A DNA stretch of 64,000 nucleotides from Triplophysa rosa (GCF_024868665.1 NC_079893.1:7155485-7219484); one strand, 5' to 3'; numbered from the stretch's first letter, positions 46,869-58,450 are shown. Notes: a model not told the origin generated them from the letters alone. Program-made: numbers and translations.

Positions 46869-47726
46869 AAAACCTGTTATTTTGTTTCAAACAGAGATGT
46901 GATATAAAGGCAAAAGTTACAGATTGCACCTTGAAGACTTTCTCTAACTGACTCAATAAGGTTATTCGTTTTAATAGCTAATCTCTCAGTTAAAGGGACA
47001 ATGAATTAAGACCTCAATTTTAACCCGAGCTTTTGTTGTATAAGAGGGAATCGTATTCAAGCAAACATCCTGTAAGTGTCAGAACTGAAAACGCCCTTGT
47101 TACTGAAATTACAACTGTTATTGACAACAGGCCCAGCGAACGGCAGGTCCTGGAATGCACCTATCTATAGATAGGTTGAACACCGCCTCCACAGAAGAAT
47201 ATCAACGACTACTTCTCTAGCCCCGCCCACTGGTTCGCGAATGACTTTAGCCACACATAGTACACACTCCCGCATTTGTGATGATTGACAAACTGATAAC
47301 CATAGCGACATATTTTTCGGCTAAAGATTCGTGTTGTCCATCAGTTTAAACTAAACTGCTGATATGCGCTGTGTTTATGCTCGGAAGGCTCCATCACACA
47401 GCACTCTTTTGCTGTGTTGCCATGTTTGTTATTAATAAGCGCTTTTATGCTTGTTGTTTGGTCTTAGATAAAAAAGTCTCGGCTCTTAGGTCTTAATAAA
47501 TGGTCTGTTGCAGATTTGAAGAATTTTGGTCTTATAAAATATATAAACAATTTGCATTTTAAGGTTTGTTTTTGTCTTGTCTTTAATTGCTTATTTTTTC
47601 TGTGAAGATCTGGCAACCCTGTCACTTTAGCGAAGGGCTCTCGAGGGCGGCTAGCCCCGTGTCATATGTGCAAAAGTGAGGACTTCTTTCACTGTTATTT
47701 TTATTTAGAGCGACCAAGCAACAAAC

Positions 47727-47903
47727 ATGCAACATTGTGCAGCGCCTGGTTGTGGAAGAACACAGTCGCGTCCTTCGGATTCTGATATAGGAATGCATGG
47801 TTGAAGTTTATTTTTAAGTACGTTCCTGCTCACCTGGGTGAAACATTGAGCATTTGTCTGCTTCATTTCACCATGGATTCCTTTGTGAACAAGGCGCTGG
47901 ATT
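47727..47903 (+). pseudogene. THAP-domain exon, frameshifted and split by an insertion
   Basis: The start at 47727 gives MQHCAAPGCGRTQSRPSDSD, with the opening C-x4-C zinc pair (HCAAPGC). That frame ends at TGA (47802-47804). In a second frame SICLLHFTMDSFVNKALD gives the closing C-x2-H pair (CLLH) and the FVN stretch usual in THAP fingers. About 36 residues lie between the two metal pairs, as the fold needs, so a single small indel separates the halves. The coding sequence is then cut at GCGCTGGATT by the 47904-48517 element and resumes afterwards with a stop. All four zinc ligands survive; the protein does not. Confidence 0.65.
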
Positions 47904-48517
47904 AGGGGCATAGCTAGAACTCACCAAAAAATCCTTACAGACAGAAATTCTTTAACTTCTACTGTAATTTACACCAATTCTTCATTACTTATAGTTTGCT
48001 GGTCAAAAACATACGCAAAGAATGTAAAGTAAACAATTTATTTGCAATGCTTTCATGTGCTAACATTATTTTAAGATAATTTGCTAGCTATCATTTGAAG
48101 TAAGTTAGCATTTTTTATAGAAAATAAATATGGCTGTACCCCAACTTAAACTTTCGTGAAAATGTAATTAATGAATGAAATCCAGTTAAACAAGACTGAT
48201 TTTACTGACCTGATCCTTCTGCTCGCGATGAACTTCCATGGTACACAGACAGTACACTGTCACGAAGCGGTTAGCAGATGTTCAGCTATAGCACTCAGAC
48301 TGTTTGCGTCAGTGCATCAGCGTATGACATCATATTAACGCGAGAGTAATGTTCTCGCGTTAGTTTCAGTGCATACGATAAATGATATGCGCAGCACTCT
48401 GTAAACTCCGACACACATCTTAAAACTGCTTCGCACAACAGAGGTGGCCAGATAGGTGGCCATCGATCATTCAGGGGTAGCCGTGGCCACCCATGGCCAC
48501 CATGTAGCTACGCCCCT
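47904..48517. mobile_element. 614-bp element with AGGGGCATAGCTAG ends and a 10-bp direct repeat
   Basis: Left AGGGGCATAGCTA pairs with right TGTAGCTACGCCCCT. The 10-bp GCGCTGGATT lies on both sides (47894-47903 and 48518-48527). If the two T bases belong to the element, the duplication is 8 bp and fits hAT; if not, a longer duplication would suggest a Mutator-like group. The right subterminal part repeats GGTGGCCA and GTGGCCACCC. Non-coding. Confidence 0.7.
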
Positions 48518-48599
48518 GCGCTGGATTTGCGGAGAGACTAGATTAAAAAGCAGTGCTGTGCCATCAATAGATTTTTCAGGACTTAACTTACTCCCTTAA

Positions 48600-49479
48600 A
48601 GGTCACCTACTGTCATTCATCCACCTGTAATGCCACTAGAAAATGGACATGGACCCTTAATCACATCATTGTCTACTGATATGACACCTTCATGAAGGGC
48701 TGAAAAAGCTTTCTCTCACACACACACACGCATGCACACAAATTAGTTCATAGATGGCTTATACACAACAAACACCCGGCCAAAATCACTGAAGACATTA
48801 CGGTGGTGACTTTTATCAAACGAAACATGGCAGTAAAAGAGCTGCCTGCAGAGAGACAGAGACATTTTTTCCACTTTTAAGTGTGGATGAAACAGTCAGT
48901 GCCTCCAGCATGGCCCTCGGTGACCTGTTCCAAACATCCAAATTGCACACAGGTAATTTCCTGCTGGGTGTCAGCGAATGTGTTTGAGAGCAAGACAAAG
49001 AAACAAAAGGGCTGAGCGAGAAGAGACTCAGCGAGCGGAAAGCACGGGCACAGAGACAGAGATTTAAGAAAAGCCCGATGTTGAAACGTTCCCCCTTTGG
49101 CTAAGTGACAAGCCTGTAATCAATATCGCTGCACTACACAGGATGACCCCTGGAGGACTGCGAGGAGTTCTGAGAGGAACCTGACAGTGATGAGAGGAGA
49201 TATTAGCTCTGATGTGGCACCAATATGAAATTATAAATTCCTCATTGCACTCGCTTCAGAAGGCTCGAGATGACACTTCGTGTTCCATGCTGCTCTCGCT
49301 AGCGGCTTTACAATGCGGAATTACACTACACTGCACTGAATGGAATGAGATGGTTTGCACTCCTGCTATGCGGTGGCAGCACTCGACAGAGAGGTTTAAA
49401 TACAGAATTCTGGATGAGGATTCTACTGTGGCATCACAGCAGCAACCCCCTCATTGCCAATACGTGAGGACCTGTTCAA
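48600..49479. other. unique DNA with a short CA run
   Basis: No gene. CA run at about 48716-48730. The 98-codon ORF at 49212-49508 (+) ends in a LINE tail and has no domain. Confidence 0.35.
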
Positions 49480-49485
49480 AAATCT

Positions 49486-49540
49486 ATTTACATTCGTGCT
49501 TTTGGTAGATGCTTTCATCCAAAGCAACTTACAGTGCTAC
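49486..49540 (-). repeat. L2-type LINE/SINE tail remnant
   Basis: GTAGATGCTTTCATCCAAAG followed by CAACTTACAGTGC is the reverse of the tail seen in the 13671-13866 SINE. Only the tail remains. Confidence 0.5.
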
Positions 49541-50443
49541 TTTTAAGATGTGCGTACCCTCGGGATCACGTCCTTTGAGCTGTTAATGCAGTGCTTTAAC
49601 ATCTGAACACATGAGATGGTGATAGGTTCGCTCATACAGTACGTTAGCATGTTGTCCAGAAGTGTTCACTTTGAGAATAACAGAACACAAAAAATATATT
49701 TTTAAGAAATTGTACTAAAAAAGTGCTGTTGCGCTTTCCTACATTCGTAGTATTTTACCAATTGCATCTTTTTAATGTCTATAATCTTTGGTACAGTATA
49801 AGTCACATACAAGAGAACAGTTTATAGTAAGTGAAGTTTATAGTTTGAATTCTTTCCAATGCATTACGTGGCTGATTCCGTTTTGGCATCAAGCTCCTCA
49901 CAAGAATTCCACCACATTTCATTCATATTAAACATTGGCTTGTCTGCTGGAGCATCAGATGTTTAGATGTGTGAGAGTGATAGAGGGATGCTGAAAGAGA
50001 AAACAGGACGACAGGGGAGATAGAGAGAGAAAAGAAGCGCTGATTCAGCTATATGAATAATACATGGACGTCATTATCAGAGGAGTTGATTCAAGAGCTT
50101 AGCTTATTTACTCATTCACTGGATTCAAGGCCAGTTATCGAAGCCTTTGTCTGTGTGTCCGTACGTATGTGTGTGTGTGCAAATAGTGCTGAAGCTGATT
50201 CAGAAGTTAATTGCAATGCATGAAGTGCACTAAGACACAACCTATTAACTTCTAAAGTGATGTTATGGAGTATTAAGTGCGCATTTAAAATCTGAATTAA
50301 TTAAAAGGAATGTAAGCGAATTTTATGGAACGGCACACAAAAACCCTATTACCTGACTGATATAGTGAAAATTATGTCCTGAGGTGTCGCACCTGTTTCT
50401 GAGACAGTCCTGCGCGTAGACTGGGAAATATAACTGTTGTCAT
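49541..50443. other. unique DNA
   Basis: Nothing recognised. A short TGTG run near 50168. Confidence 0.35.
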
Positions 50444-51055
50444 CAGGGTTTTTCCTGGCTCAAAATGAGGCGGAGGTGGAGCCATCATGATCTTGTACAC
50501 ACAATTTTTCGAAAATAGAGTATCGATAGTGATACCTTAAAATTGCAAGACGGATGTTATGATACACTGCTTTGCAAAAAGGCGGAAGTTAAGAGACGTC
50601 ATTGTGAAAAGGGCGTATTGTTAAAATCGCCAAAAAAACGCTGTTGCGTGATGACGTCAGACTCGAAACACCAAGGATTTAGTGAGAGCAGTGAACACAG
50701 CTAGCTCTTATTCTGCAACTCTTTTTAGCGCCTCAGTGTGCTCACGAAACAGCGCCTCCACTGTGGCGTTATGCCACAACTGCAGTTACAAATGACAGTC
50801 TGTTAAATGCACGCAGCAAAGCCCCTTGTACTGTATTGCATTTCTGTATTTGTTTTAGTCTATTTTATTTAATATTATTATTAATATTTGTTTATGCGTA
50901 CATTTTTCTAATTCATGTTTTATTTTGTTTATTTTTGTTATGCTGCTATTTGGATGTTATTAAGATTTTTCTTGTTGTTTATTTGGTATTTTGTATCTTC
51001 TTGTTAAGCAATAATAAAAAATAAAAAATGCACGCAGCACGCAGGTAAAACCCTG
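50444..51055 (+). mobile_element. DNA transposon copy A (CAGGGTTTTTCCTG ends), truncated right end
   Basis: Left CAGGGTTTTTCCTGGCTCAA, right GGTAAAACCCTG. GTCAT lies on both sides (50439-50443 and 51056-51060). The arm 50543-50818 is the inverted partner of 51220-51498 in copy B. It holds a 207-bp inserted segment (50819-51025). No transposase frame. Confidence 0.65.
50819..51039 (+). repeat. retroposed segment with A-rich tail and 14-bp target duplication
   Basis: AAATGCACGCAGCA occurs at 50805-50818 and again at 51026-51039. The DNA between is T/A-rich and ends AATAATAAAAAATAAA. A longer target duplication plus an A-rich 3' end is the mark of LINE-driven insertion. The source is unknown; a 62-codon ORF in it is probably compositional. 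Confidence 0.6.
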
Positions 51056-51810
51056 GTCATGGAGTGCAGTCAAAGCCTTTGTTTAGCCAATGAGAATGTG
51101 TAAAAACAAACATACTGCAGGGTTTTTCCTGCATGAAGAAATTGGAGGCGGCCGCCTCCGTCAAATGTCGTGCCACCGCAGACTCTCGACAAAATTATAT
51201 CGGGTGTCTTCAAGAGAAATGCTGCGTGCATTTAACACTGTCATTTGTAACTGCAGTTGCGGCATTACACCACAGTGGAGGCACCATTTCGTTATCAGCA
51301 CAATGAGGCACTAAAAAGAGTTGCAGAACAAGAGCTAGCTGTGTTTCACGGCTCTCACTAAATCCTTGGTGTTTCGAGTCTGACGTCATCACGCAACAGC
51401 GTTTTTTTGGCGATTTTAACAATACGCCCTTTTCACAATGACGTCACTTAACTTCCGCCTTTTTGCAAAGCAGTGTATCATAACATCCGTCTTGCAACAA
51501 ACAAGAAGAACAAGAAGAAGAAGAACTTCCGTTTTGCAGTCGCGCTGGAATTTAACAACAGTGAGAAAAAAAAACTGACAGAACACGTATTCAAGTACTT
51601 ATCCTAGCACCTTCACTAACACAAAAAGAAAACAAAACACTTACCTTCATAATCAAACAGGTACTGTTCAACGAAGAATTTGTATCCTTTCTCTAGCTTT
51701 GATCTTGTCGTTAGCGAAAATTTGTCTGCAAGACATTGTACATCATACGTATTTGTGGCAGATGTGCAAGCCACTTGGTAAACTCCATTCTGAGGCGCTA
51801 GTGGAAGTAA

Positions 51811-51885
51811 CTTCTTCTTCTTCTTGAGTTTTACTGGCGGTTGGCAAATCAGCTTATAGGTGCATTACTGCCACCTTATGAACTG
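51811..51885 (+). repeat. (CTT)n-led repeat fragment, copy 1
   Basis: CTTCTTCTTCTTCTTGAGTT, then TTACTGGCGGTTGGCAAATC, then ATTACTGCCACCTT. A related piece lies at 52584-52650 and a GAA-rich piece at 51503-51530. It resembles a LINE 3' end, class not certain. Confidence 0.45.
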
Positions 51886-51965
51886 GAGTGCTAGCGGAAG
51901 TAATGATACATTGCTTCGCGGCAGAACGGAAGATGCGTGACGTCATGTGAAAAGGGCGTATTAGA

Positions 51966-51997
51966 GTAAGGTTAGGGTTAGGGTGTGGGTTAGGGTA
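51966..51997 (+). repeat. short telomere-like TTAGGG cluster
   Basis: GGTTAGGGTTAGGGTGTGGG followed by TTAGGG. Four GGG runs with short loops could form a G-quadruplex. Too short to call an interstitial telomere. Confidence 0.6.
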
Positions 51998-52114
51998 AAG
52001 GTTTCGTAAGACTTGAAACACCAAGGATTTAGTCAAAACCAACAAGCCACACCCACAGATCTGACTCGAAACACCAAGGATTTAGTGAGAGCAGTGTTTC
52101 ACGGCTGTTTGTTT

Positions 52115-53051
52115 CAATAGGGGCTGGCTGCAGCCAATGGGGCGAGTGGAGCTCCACTCAAAAGCGGAAATACGTCACCTCCACTCGAAGCCCGAGCGGA
52201 TATACGTCACCTAATTCTGACCTCAACCCGGAAGTAATTTATGAAATGGCGCTGTTTTAATATCAATAAATACTTGTAATGTTTTAACGCTACAAAATTG
52301 TTTAAAATTATTAAATACCTTTAATGTTACTAAATCCAGACATTGCTTCCAGGTTTGTATTTAGAAAGTAAACATTATAATAGTTAGCAGTGAACAATAA
52401 ATGAAACATGTGAAACACAAATAATTTAGGAATTTTATATTTAAAGCAAAATTACAAAACAACCACAGTAAATTGTTGAATAATTTCCACAAATTAAGTT
52501 TTAATTGTTTTGAGTAAAAAACACAAACTATATTTACAAAACACATCAACTGCAAGTAACAGTATAAATAACGATCAACGAACGTTCTTCTTCTTCTTTC
52601 CTTTTAATGGCGGAACCAACATGTTTAGGTGTATATCGCCACCTACGGTACCGGGGTGTGTAACATCTGGGTTTTCAATCAGTACTTCGGTGGATTATAT
52701 AAAAAAATCTGATTTTCTAAACCTGTATTTTTAAGAAATTCATGCAACATCAGCTAACATTGGCGAGACATCAATATTGATCATCAAAAATATATAAATC
52801 CATCATGTTTATTCATCATTTTTGCGTAATTTCATGGAAGCCATATGCGTTGTGCTTGCATTGCATGTTAAGACAGCGTCAGTGTGCAAGTAGTGTAGGG
52901 ATGCTGAGATAATATTACCCGAGTTAAAGTTAGAACTTCGGAGAGCTCAGCGACGCCATTTTGCCCCTTCTTTATTATTGAGTGGAGGTGATGATTTCCT
53001 GTTCGAGAGTGGAGCTCCACTCACCCCATCGGCCGCAGCTAGACCCCTCTC
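52115..53051. mobile_element. 937-bp element with perfect 8-bp target duplication
   Basis: Left CAATAGGGGCTGGCTGCAGC; right, on the opposite strand, GAGAGGGGTCTAGCTGCGGC. GAGTGGAGCTCCACTC palindromes lie near both ends. GTTTGTTT flanks both sides (52107-52114 and 53052-53059). The 8-bp duplication suggests hAT. Non-coding; nested in copy B. Confidence 0.7.
52584..52650 (+). repeat. (TTC)n-led repeat fragment, copy 2
   Basis: TTCTTCTTCTTCTTTCC followed by TTTTAATGGCGGAACCAACA and ATCGCCACCTACGG, parallel to 51811-51885. It sits inside the 52115-53051 element. Confidence 0.45.
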
Positions 53052-53352
53052 GTTTGTTTTGCATCCAAGTATGTTTAATTTCTTGAAATTTCTTAAATTA
53101 ACATGACGTAAATCATTGTAATGTCTTCAGCTGTGCAGTTGGATCGTTGAATCAGCGTACTGTACACAGCGAGTTCGCCAGTATGAACGCACATTGCGTT
53201 CAGAGCGACTCGCACATGAATGACTCATTTGAACCGATCAAAGTCACTTTGGTTAAGCCACTTAAAGGTACGGTAGGCCTACGTGTGTGTGTGTACAAGA
53301 TCAGGATGGCACCACCTCCGCCTCATTTTGAGCCAGGAAAAACCCTGCACTG

Positions 53353-53960
53353 TCGTCATGTGAGTCTTCAACACCCACATTATAAAGGCCGTAACTACAG
53401 TATGTGGGGAGGGCATTCAAAACCTGCATTGCCTTCCAATGTGCTTTTAAGTTTATGGTGCTACAGATGCTTTTAAGGAACTAGCACAAAATATTAAAGG
53501 CAACGTACACAGTACTGTAGATGAAAAGAATTGCTTTAATGTGAGATACACAGCGATGCATGACTCTTGAAGGACGCACTATAAGTGTTGCAACAGCTTT
53601 ATAATGGAGCTCTCGTATGCTTGCATTGAAATGATTGAGCCTTACCAACCAACGATAAACTTTGACCTCCTACCGTATCACTATTGGACATATGTATTTC
53701 TGTAGAAAACAAAAAATGAAAGAGCACTAAATTACTCAACCCAGTAAAATCGAATACATACAAGTGCAGTATCATTCAGTCAAGGCCATGTGACGTCAAG
53801 TACTCTTTTTATATTGGCTTCATGCATTATTTCTTGGGTTGTGTTTGGCGTGATAAGACACTTTGATGAGGTCTTTTCAAGATAACAATCTTCAAGGTAA
53901 ACCAAAAACACATGTTGTTTATAGTGAATACATTTATTTCAACATAAATGTGATACGAGG
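53353..53960. other. unique DNA
   Basis: Nothing recognised. Confidence 0.35.
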
Positions 53961-53964
53961 CAAC

Positions 53965-54152
53965 ACAATCTCACAGGAATTTTAGTTTACGAGGTGCCTA
54001 ATTCGTATGAATTGGTACGATCTTATTTGTGCGTTTTAGTACGATTTGCATTCGTGTCAGTGATGTTAGGTTTAGAGGTGGGGATAGGCGATTGTACGAA
54101 TTCATTTGAATTAGCAACCTCGTAAACTATTTACGAATTCCTGAGAGATAAG
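53965..54152. mobile_element. 188-bp fold-back MITE
   Basis: The left arm TCACAGGAATTTTAGTTTAC and GAGGTGCCTAATTCG pair with the right arm AGCAACCTCGTAAACTATTT and ACGAATTCCTGAGAG. A common cyprinid repeat by look. Target duplication not resolved. Confidence 0.65.
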
Positions 54153-54174
54153 TGAATTAAGGTTTTACAAGCTT

Positions 54175-54335
54175 ACACCGTGTCTACTACGGACGTGACA
54201 CGACACAATAATAGACAATAGAACGCATTAGAAACCATTATAATTTAAAATTTTGTCCACACTGGACGCCACACGACACAACAAGACCATTAAGAACAAG
54301 ACGCTGTTGTGTCGAGTGTAGACACAGTGTCATTC
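54175..54335. mobile_element. 160-bp fold-back MITE
   Basis: ACACCGTGTCTACTACGG and GACACGACACAA on the left pair with TTGTGTCGAGTGTAGACACA and GTGT on the right. Short and non-coding. It lies 20 bp from the previous MITE. Confidence 0.6.
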
Positions 54336-56765
54336 TGTGGGGTCCGAAAGTTTCAAGCCACGAATGATAAACCGTCCATATTGCATTTTTCAATAAAGAA
54401 TTTAAAGAGTTTAAAAAGTCAAAAAAGTCAAAACAATTTGTAAATGCTTGAAAAAGATTTTGCTCAAAGTTGCAAAAAATTACATATTTATTCTTTAATA
54501 TATATATTTTTTTCTATTTTTACTTAACATGTTACTTATATTTTATTTTTAAATGTTATTTATTTATTTTTCTTTCTTAAATCATAAAATAATCTGTTCA
54601 TTTTCTGTTTTAAATAAGATTTTGAATCCCAGATGTTCAGTACTGTGCTGTACCGCACATGAACTGGTAAGATGTTTGATCACTGGCAAATCTGTTACAG
54701 CTAAATTTTGCTTAGGTAATTACTTAGGAAATGCCAACGTGTCTGTACTACTCCATTAGCGTGTAGATGAATCACGAAATTAAATTCTGTGTCAAGTGCT
54801 GCAGATTATTGGGTATTAATTAGTTGATTTATTGCGACAAAACAAGGTGTTTACGGACCGTAAATTGCAAACACATGCGCAAATGAGCAGACGCATTACT
54901 CATTCACAAAAGGCCTCTCCAAAGCAGTCCTTCAGTCTTGCACAATGCTACAAAAACACTCAGAATTCGGCACGCGTTGTCATCTTTTTCAGATACCTGG
55001 TCTTGACAGAACAGCTAGGAGATGGCGTGAAGAGGGGATGAAAAAGAATAGAGCGGTTATCATTAAAGCAGAAGAAGCCAGATTCGGGATGAGATGAGAC
55101 AATGGGAATGATTCGAAGGGACGGGTGGACTTTCTTTAAAGCATCGGCGCTCATGTATTGTTCAGCACGCTTCATTTAGAATGTAGGCTTTTGTGGATTT
55201 TGGCGAACGGGTGAAAAAGTCAGGTAAAAGCATCTCAGGTTAAGCGAATCCAAGGTTTTCAAACAGATTTTTATAGGAAGAACATAACAGAGCCTTTGTA
55301 GGGTCTAGAATCTGTAGAGTTTTGATTCAAACACATCCTTCAACCTGGTCAATGACTGGTCACGTAGTATTTGCTGGACCTTCTCAAAGGTTCTGTGCAA
55401 CATCCTGTGCCAGCTGATCAACTGCCAATGAGATGAACGAAAAGACAGCTTGGACAGAAGGTTGGACAGGTTTCTCCATGTATTACAGGCTTCTTACTAG
55501 AATCTGAATCATTAAAAAGTATGTGCAATCAACGGACAGGTATCCTAAAGGAAAAGTGCAAAACGAAAGAACCATGGATCAGATCCATCCAACCCCAATC
55601 CCAAGGCCTCTTCGGTGTCCCTAATCAAGATGAAATGTTCTGGAGCTTCAGTCTGCTTGCCTAGGGGACACCAGCAGCTATTTCTCAATTAGCGACACTA
55701 AAGAGAGAGAAAAAGAAGAACAACGGGGTCCGTAGAGGTACGAAAAGGCACCTGGAAGTTTAATAGGATCAGATTAGTAGACGGAGAGACAACAGTCCCC
55801 AAATGATCAAACGTTGGGCTTCACAGAGCAGCAAATATGCTACAGATTCAGAAATCCAGGTCAGATTCTTTCCAGAAAGAAGGAATGGGGAATCAACTCT
55901 CAGATCTGGGCAAGTTTGCATCTGAGGTGATGGTTTTAATGAGGAGAAAGTTAGACAGAGCTGAAAGGTAGAATGTGCTGCTACTAACATGTGATACTGA
56001 TGGAGCTTTGGTTGCTAGGAGTACAAATTTCCAGGAGCGTATCCGAAAAACTGAAATTATCACTGATAATTTTGTGTAACATAATCTTTTTAACTGAACA
56101 ACAACACAATTGTTGATTGTAAAAATTGCTCAACCTTTGTTGGAGGGATAATGATGTATTGAATTTGTTCAACTGAACACAATGATAACTTTGTTGTCAC
56201 TGTGTGGGGTAAAACGAGTTTAGTGAATCTAAAATTAAACCAAAATCCGAAAGAAAACACAAAACGAGATATGAAAGGGTCTCAAACATCACAAACATGT
56301 CAAAGAATATCCATTCTTTTAATCATGTTCGGGTTGATCATAATTCTATTGACACTTCAATTTCCAATACAAAATAAATTCACCAAAGAATTAACACCTA
56401 GCCGTAAGCTGTGTAAAAAACACATTTGTGTTTGATGGATTTTTGACACTGACCTGCATTGCTCCGCATACCGATTAAGAAATGCGTCCAATTACAAATG
56501 CAAATTAATCTGAGCTTGGCTACCGCTCGTGTACATCCACTTTATTTTTTACGTTTTAATTGTGTTTTCACTTACCTCCAGATTTGCATTTATGACTTAA
56601 TTGAGATGCACACATTTATGACAACCACCCACATGCTGCACTAAAAATACTGTATTGTGAAATCATGACTACAGATTGCCAGTTAGCTTGACATTCTGTT
56701 TAGATGCTTTTAAAAGCCTCTTCATAGAGAGGAGACACTTGTCTTGAATTAAAATGAATGGGATA

Positions 56766-56767
<2 letters not shown>
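54336..56767. other. unique DNA
   Basis: No gene or repeat recognised. ORFs of 60-77 codons are all without domain or splice context. Confidence 0.35.

Positions 56768-56807
<40 letters not shown>
56768..56807. repeat. (AT)n microsatellite
   Basis: About 40 bp of uninterrupted AT alternation, followed by ACAGTATATACG. Confidence 0.95.
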
Positions 56808-56810
<3 letters not shown>

Positions 56811-57084
56811 TATATACGTAAATAACACTTGCAGATATAAAGACATGTATGCTAATCTTACCAAACAGGACACTGTGTAGCAATATAGAACATTCAAAAA
56901 TGTCACAGCCATTAAAAATAAACTGTGACATGGTCAAAACAAGATATCTCATAAGGAAGCAACATACACTACATAGACAAAAGTAATTGTGGGTTTGGGT
57001 GATTTGGCTCAAAGCCTGCAAGTCATACCAAAGGTGTTCAAGCTGGAATCAAATTCTTTAACACTAGACCGAATTAATAATTAC

Positions 57085-57150
57085 TTTTTGAATCTTACTT
57101 TGAGCACAGGAGTATTGTCATGTTGGAATAGAAAAGGGCCCTGCACAAAT
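57085..57150 (-). pseudogene. Tc1/mariner transposase trace
   Basis: The minus strand reads GPFLFQHDNTPVLK. FQHDN-x-P is the motif around the second catalytic Asp of Tc1-type transposases. The expected SPDLNPIE part with the last Glu is gone, and the sequence on both sides is decayed or replaced. Too short to place in a subfamily; it is distinct from the DD34E element at 36970. Confidence 0.55.
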
Positions 57151-57197
57151 TGTTTCTATAAAATAAGACGCACACAATTGTCTACATTATCACTATA

Positions 57198-58450
57198 CAG
57201 GGCTTGACATTAAGCATTGTCATGTGGTTGTCCATTGGACAAGTACATTTGTTATTCACTTGTCCAACTTGTCTGAAGAAAAAACTATACATTTTCATTT
57301 GAAGTGTCAATATAATTGTTTCGGATCCTGATTGGTCAAGTTTGTTTATAAGCGCTTTAGCTAGTGTCTGCTGCGGCCACCAAAATTTGTTAACACCCTC
57401 CATGATTGCTTTAGAACAAGGGCAAGCAGTAATTATTATTAGTGTCAGGCCTGTACATTAACTTTTTTTGCAGATAGCAATGGTGCTACAGAGGTTTAAG
57501 TTTTGTAGCACAGGCCAAACAGTTGTAGCACAACCGTAAAACATCTGTTATCATCATTAAAAAAATATGCAAGTGCAGTTCATCACATGAATAGGCAGGT
57601 AACTGACAAATGACATTAATATTACATACAGATGGATAAATTAGGGCCATATCATTTTTAGTTTGCCTACATTTCTTGTGTCTTGTGTGTATGTTTACCT
57701 AAAGTTCTGTGTATTTCATTTTTTTACTATAAAATAGAGGTTTATTTGTCCAAATAAATTACTGTAGCATACTATAGTGGTATTTACTATAGTAAACTGC
57801 AGTAAAATTCCTAGACACTATAGTGTTTTTTAACCTTCCTATAGTATACAGTGTTTACTACAGTTTTTTTAATTTAATACAAGGGTACCACAATTTCCTT
57901 TAACAAATACTACAGTACTTTTCGTCTGAGTTTTCAAGTTAACGGGACTTTTATTTTGACTGGTCGTAGGGAAGACGCTTGATTTTTTGTGTGTTTGACG
58001 ATAGCTTCACTCAAACAGTAAATTTTTTGTAAAATAAACTCTCAGAGCAACTCTGGAGATGAAATGTATGTGTTTACCCTGATACAGTGCAGATACAGAC
58101 AAATCCCCGACCATCACTCGTGTAGTATGTCAATCTGTGCACCTCAGACACGCAGAACAGCCAGATGACATATGTAAATAACAGGATTCCGCGTTCGCAT
58201 CTAGTTATATGGTGCGGTGCGATTATTGTCACACACAAACAAGCACAACCAAGACAAACGCAGTTCACACAAACATGTAACTCTGTCTAATGCACATATT
58301 CTTATTATTCTTAGCACAGACCGATTTTTTCGTAGCACTGTTATTATTTTTTTTCAAGTTACTTGTCCGGTAAGGCAAGTAAAATTCTCTCTCACTTGCC
58401 CATACAAAACATTCCCTTCAGTCCTGGACAAGCGTTACTGTCGAGTCCTG
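57198..58450. mobile_element. 1.25-kb hAT-like element (CAGGGCTTGACATTAA ends)
   Basis: Left CAGGGCTTGACATTAAGC, right GCGTTACTGTCGAGTCCTG. Flanks CACTATA and CATTATA match in six of seven. CACTTGTCCAACTTGTC on the left and CAAGTTACTTGTCCGG on the right are subterminal. A segment at about 57765-57915 repeats ACTATAGT motifs. No transposase recognised. Confidence 0.6.

Larger units (their letters stand above)
46990..48599 (+). mobile_element. TTAA-flanked THAP element, copy 4, interrupted
   Basis: TTAA at 46990-46993 (TTAAAGGGACAATG) and at 48596-48599 (TTACTCCCTTAA) bound the region, with short inverted ends. It holds a THAP remnant at 47727-47903 and, inside that, a 614-bp insertion at 47904-48517. 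Without the insertion the element is about 1 kb. Third distinct THAP lineage in the window. Confidence 0.55.
51118..53347 (-). mobile_element. DNA transposon copy B, inverted to copy A, with further insertions
   Basis: Starts CAGGGTTTTTCCTGCATGAA and ends AGCCAGGAAAAACCCTG. The latter is the reverse complement of the left end of copy A. Flanks TACTG and CACTG match in four of five. It contains a third, degraded copy of the arm sequence (51895-52100), two CTTCTT-type LINE-tail-like pieces and the 937-bp element at 52115-53051. Confidence 0.65.

Noticed and set aside
53147..53476. 109-codon plus-strand ORF
   Set aside because: It runs through the terminal repeat of transposon copy B into flanking DNA; chance frame.
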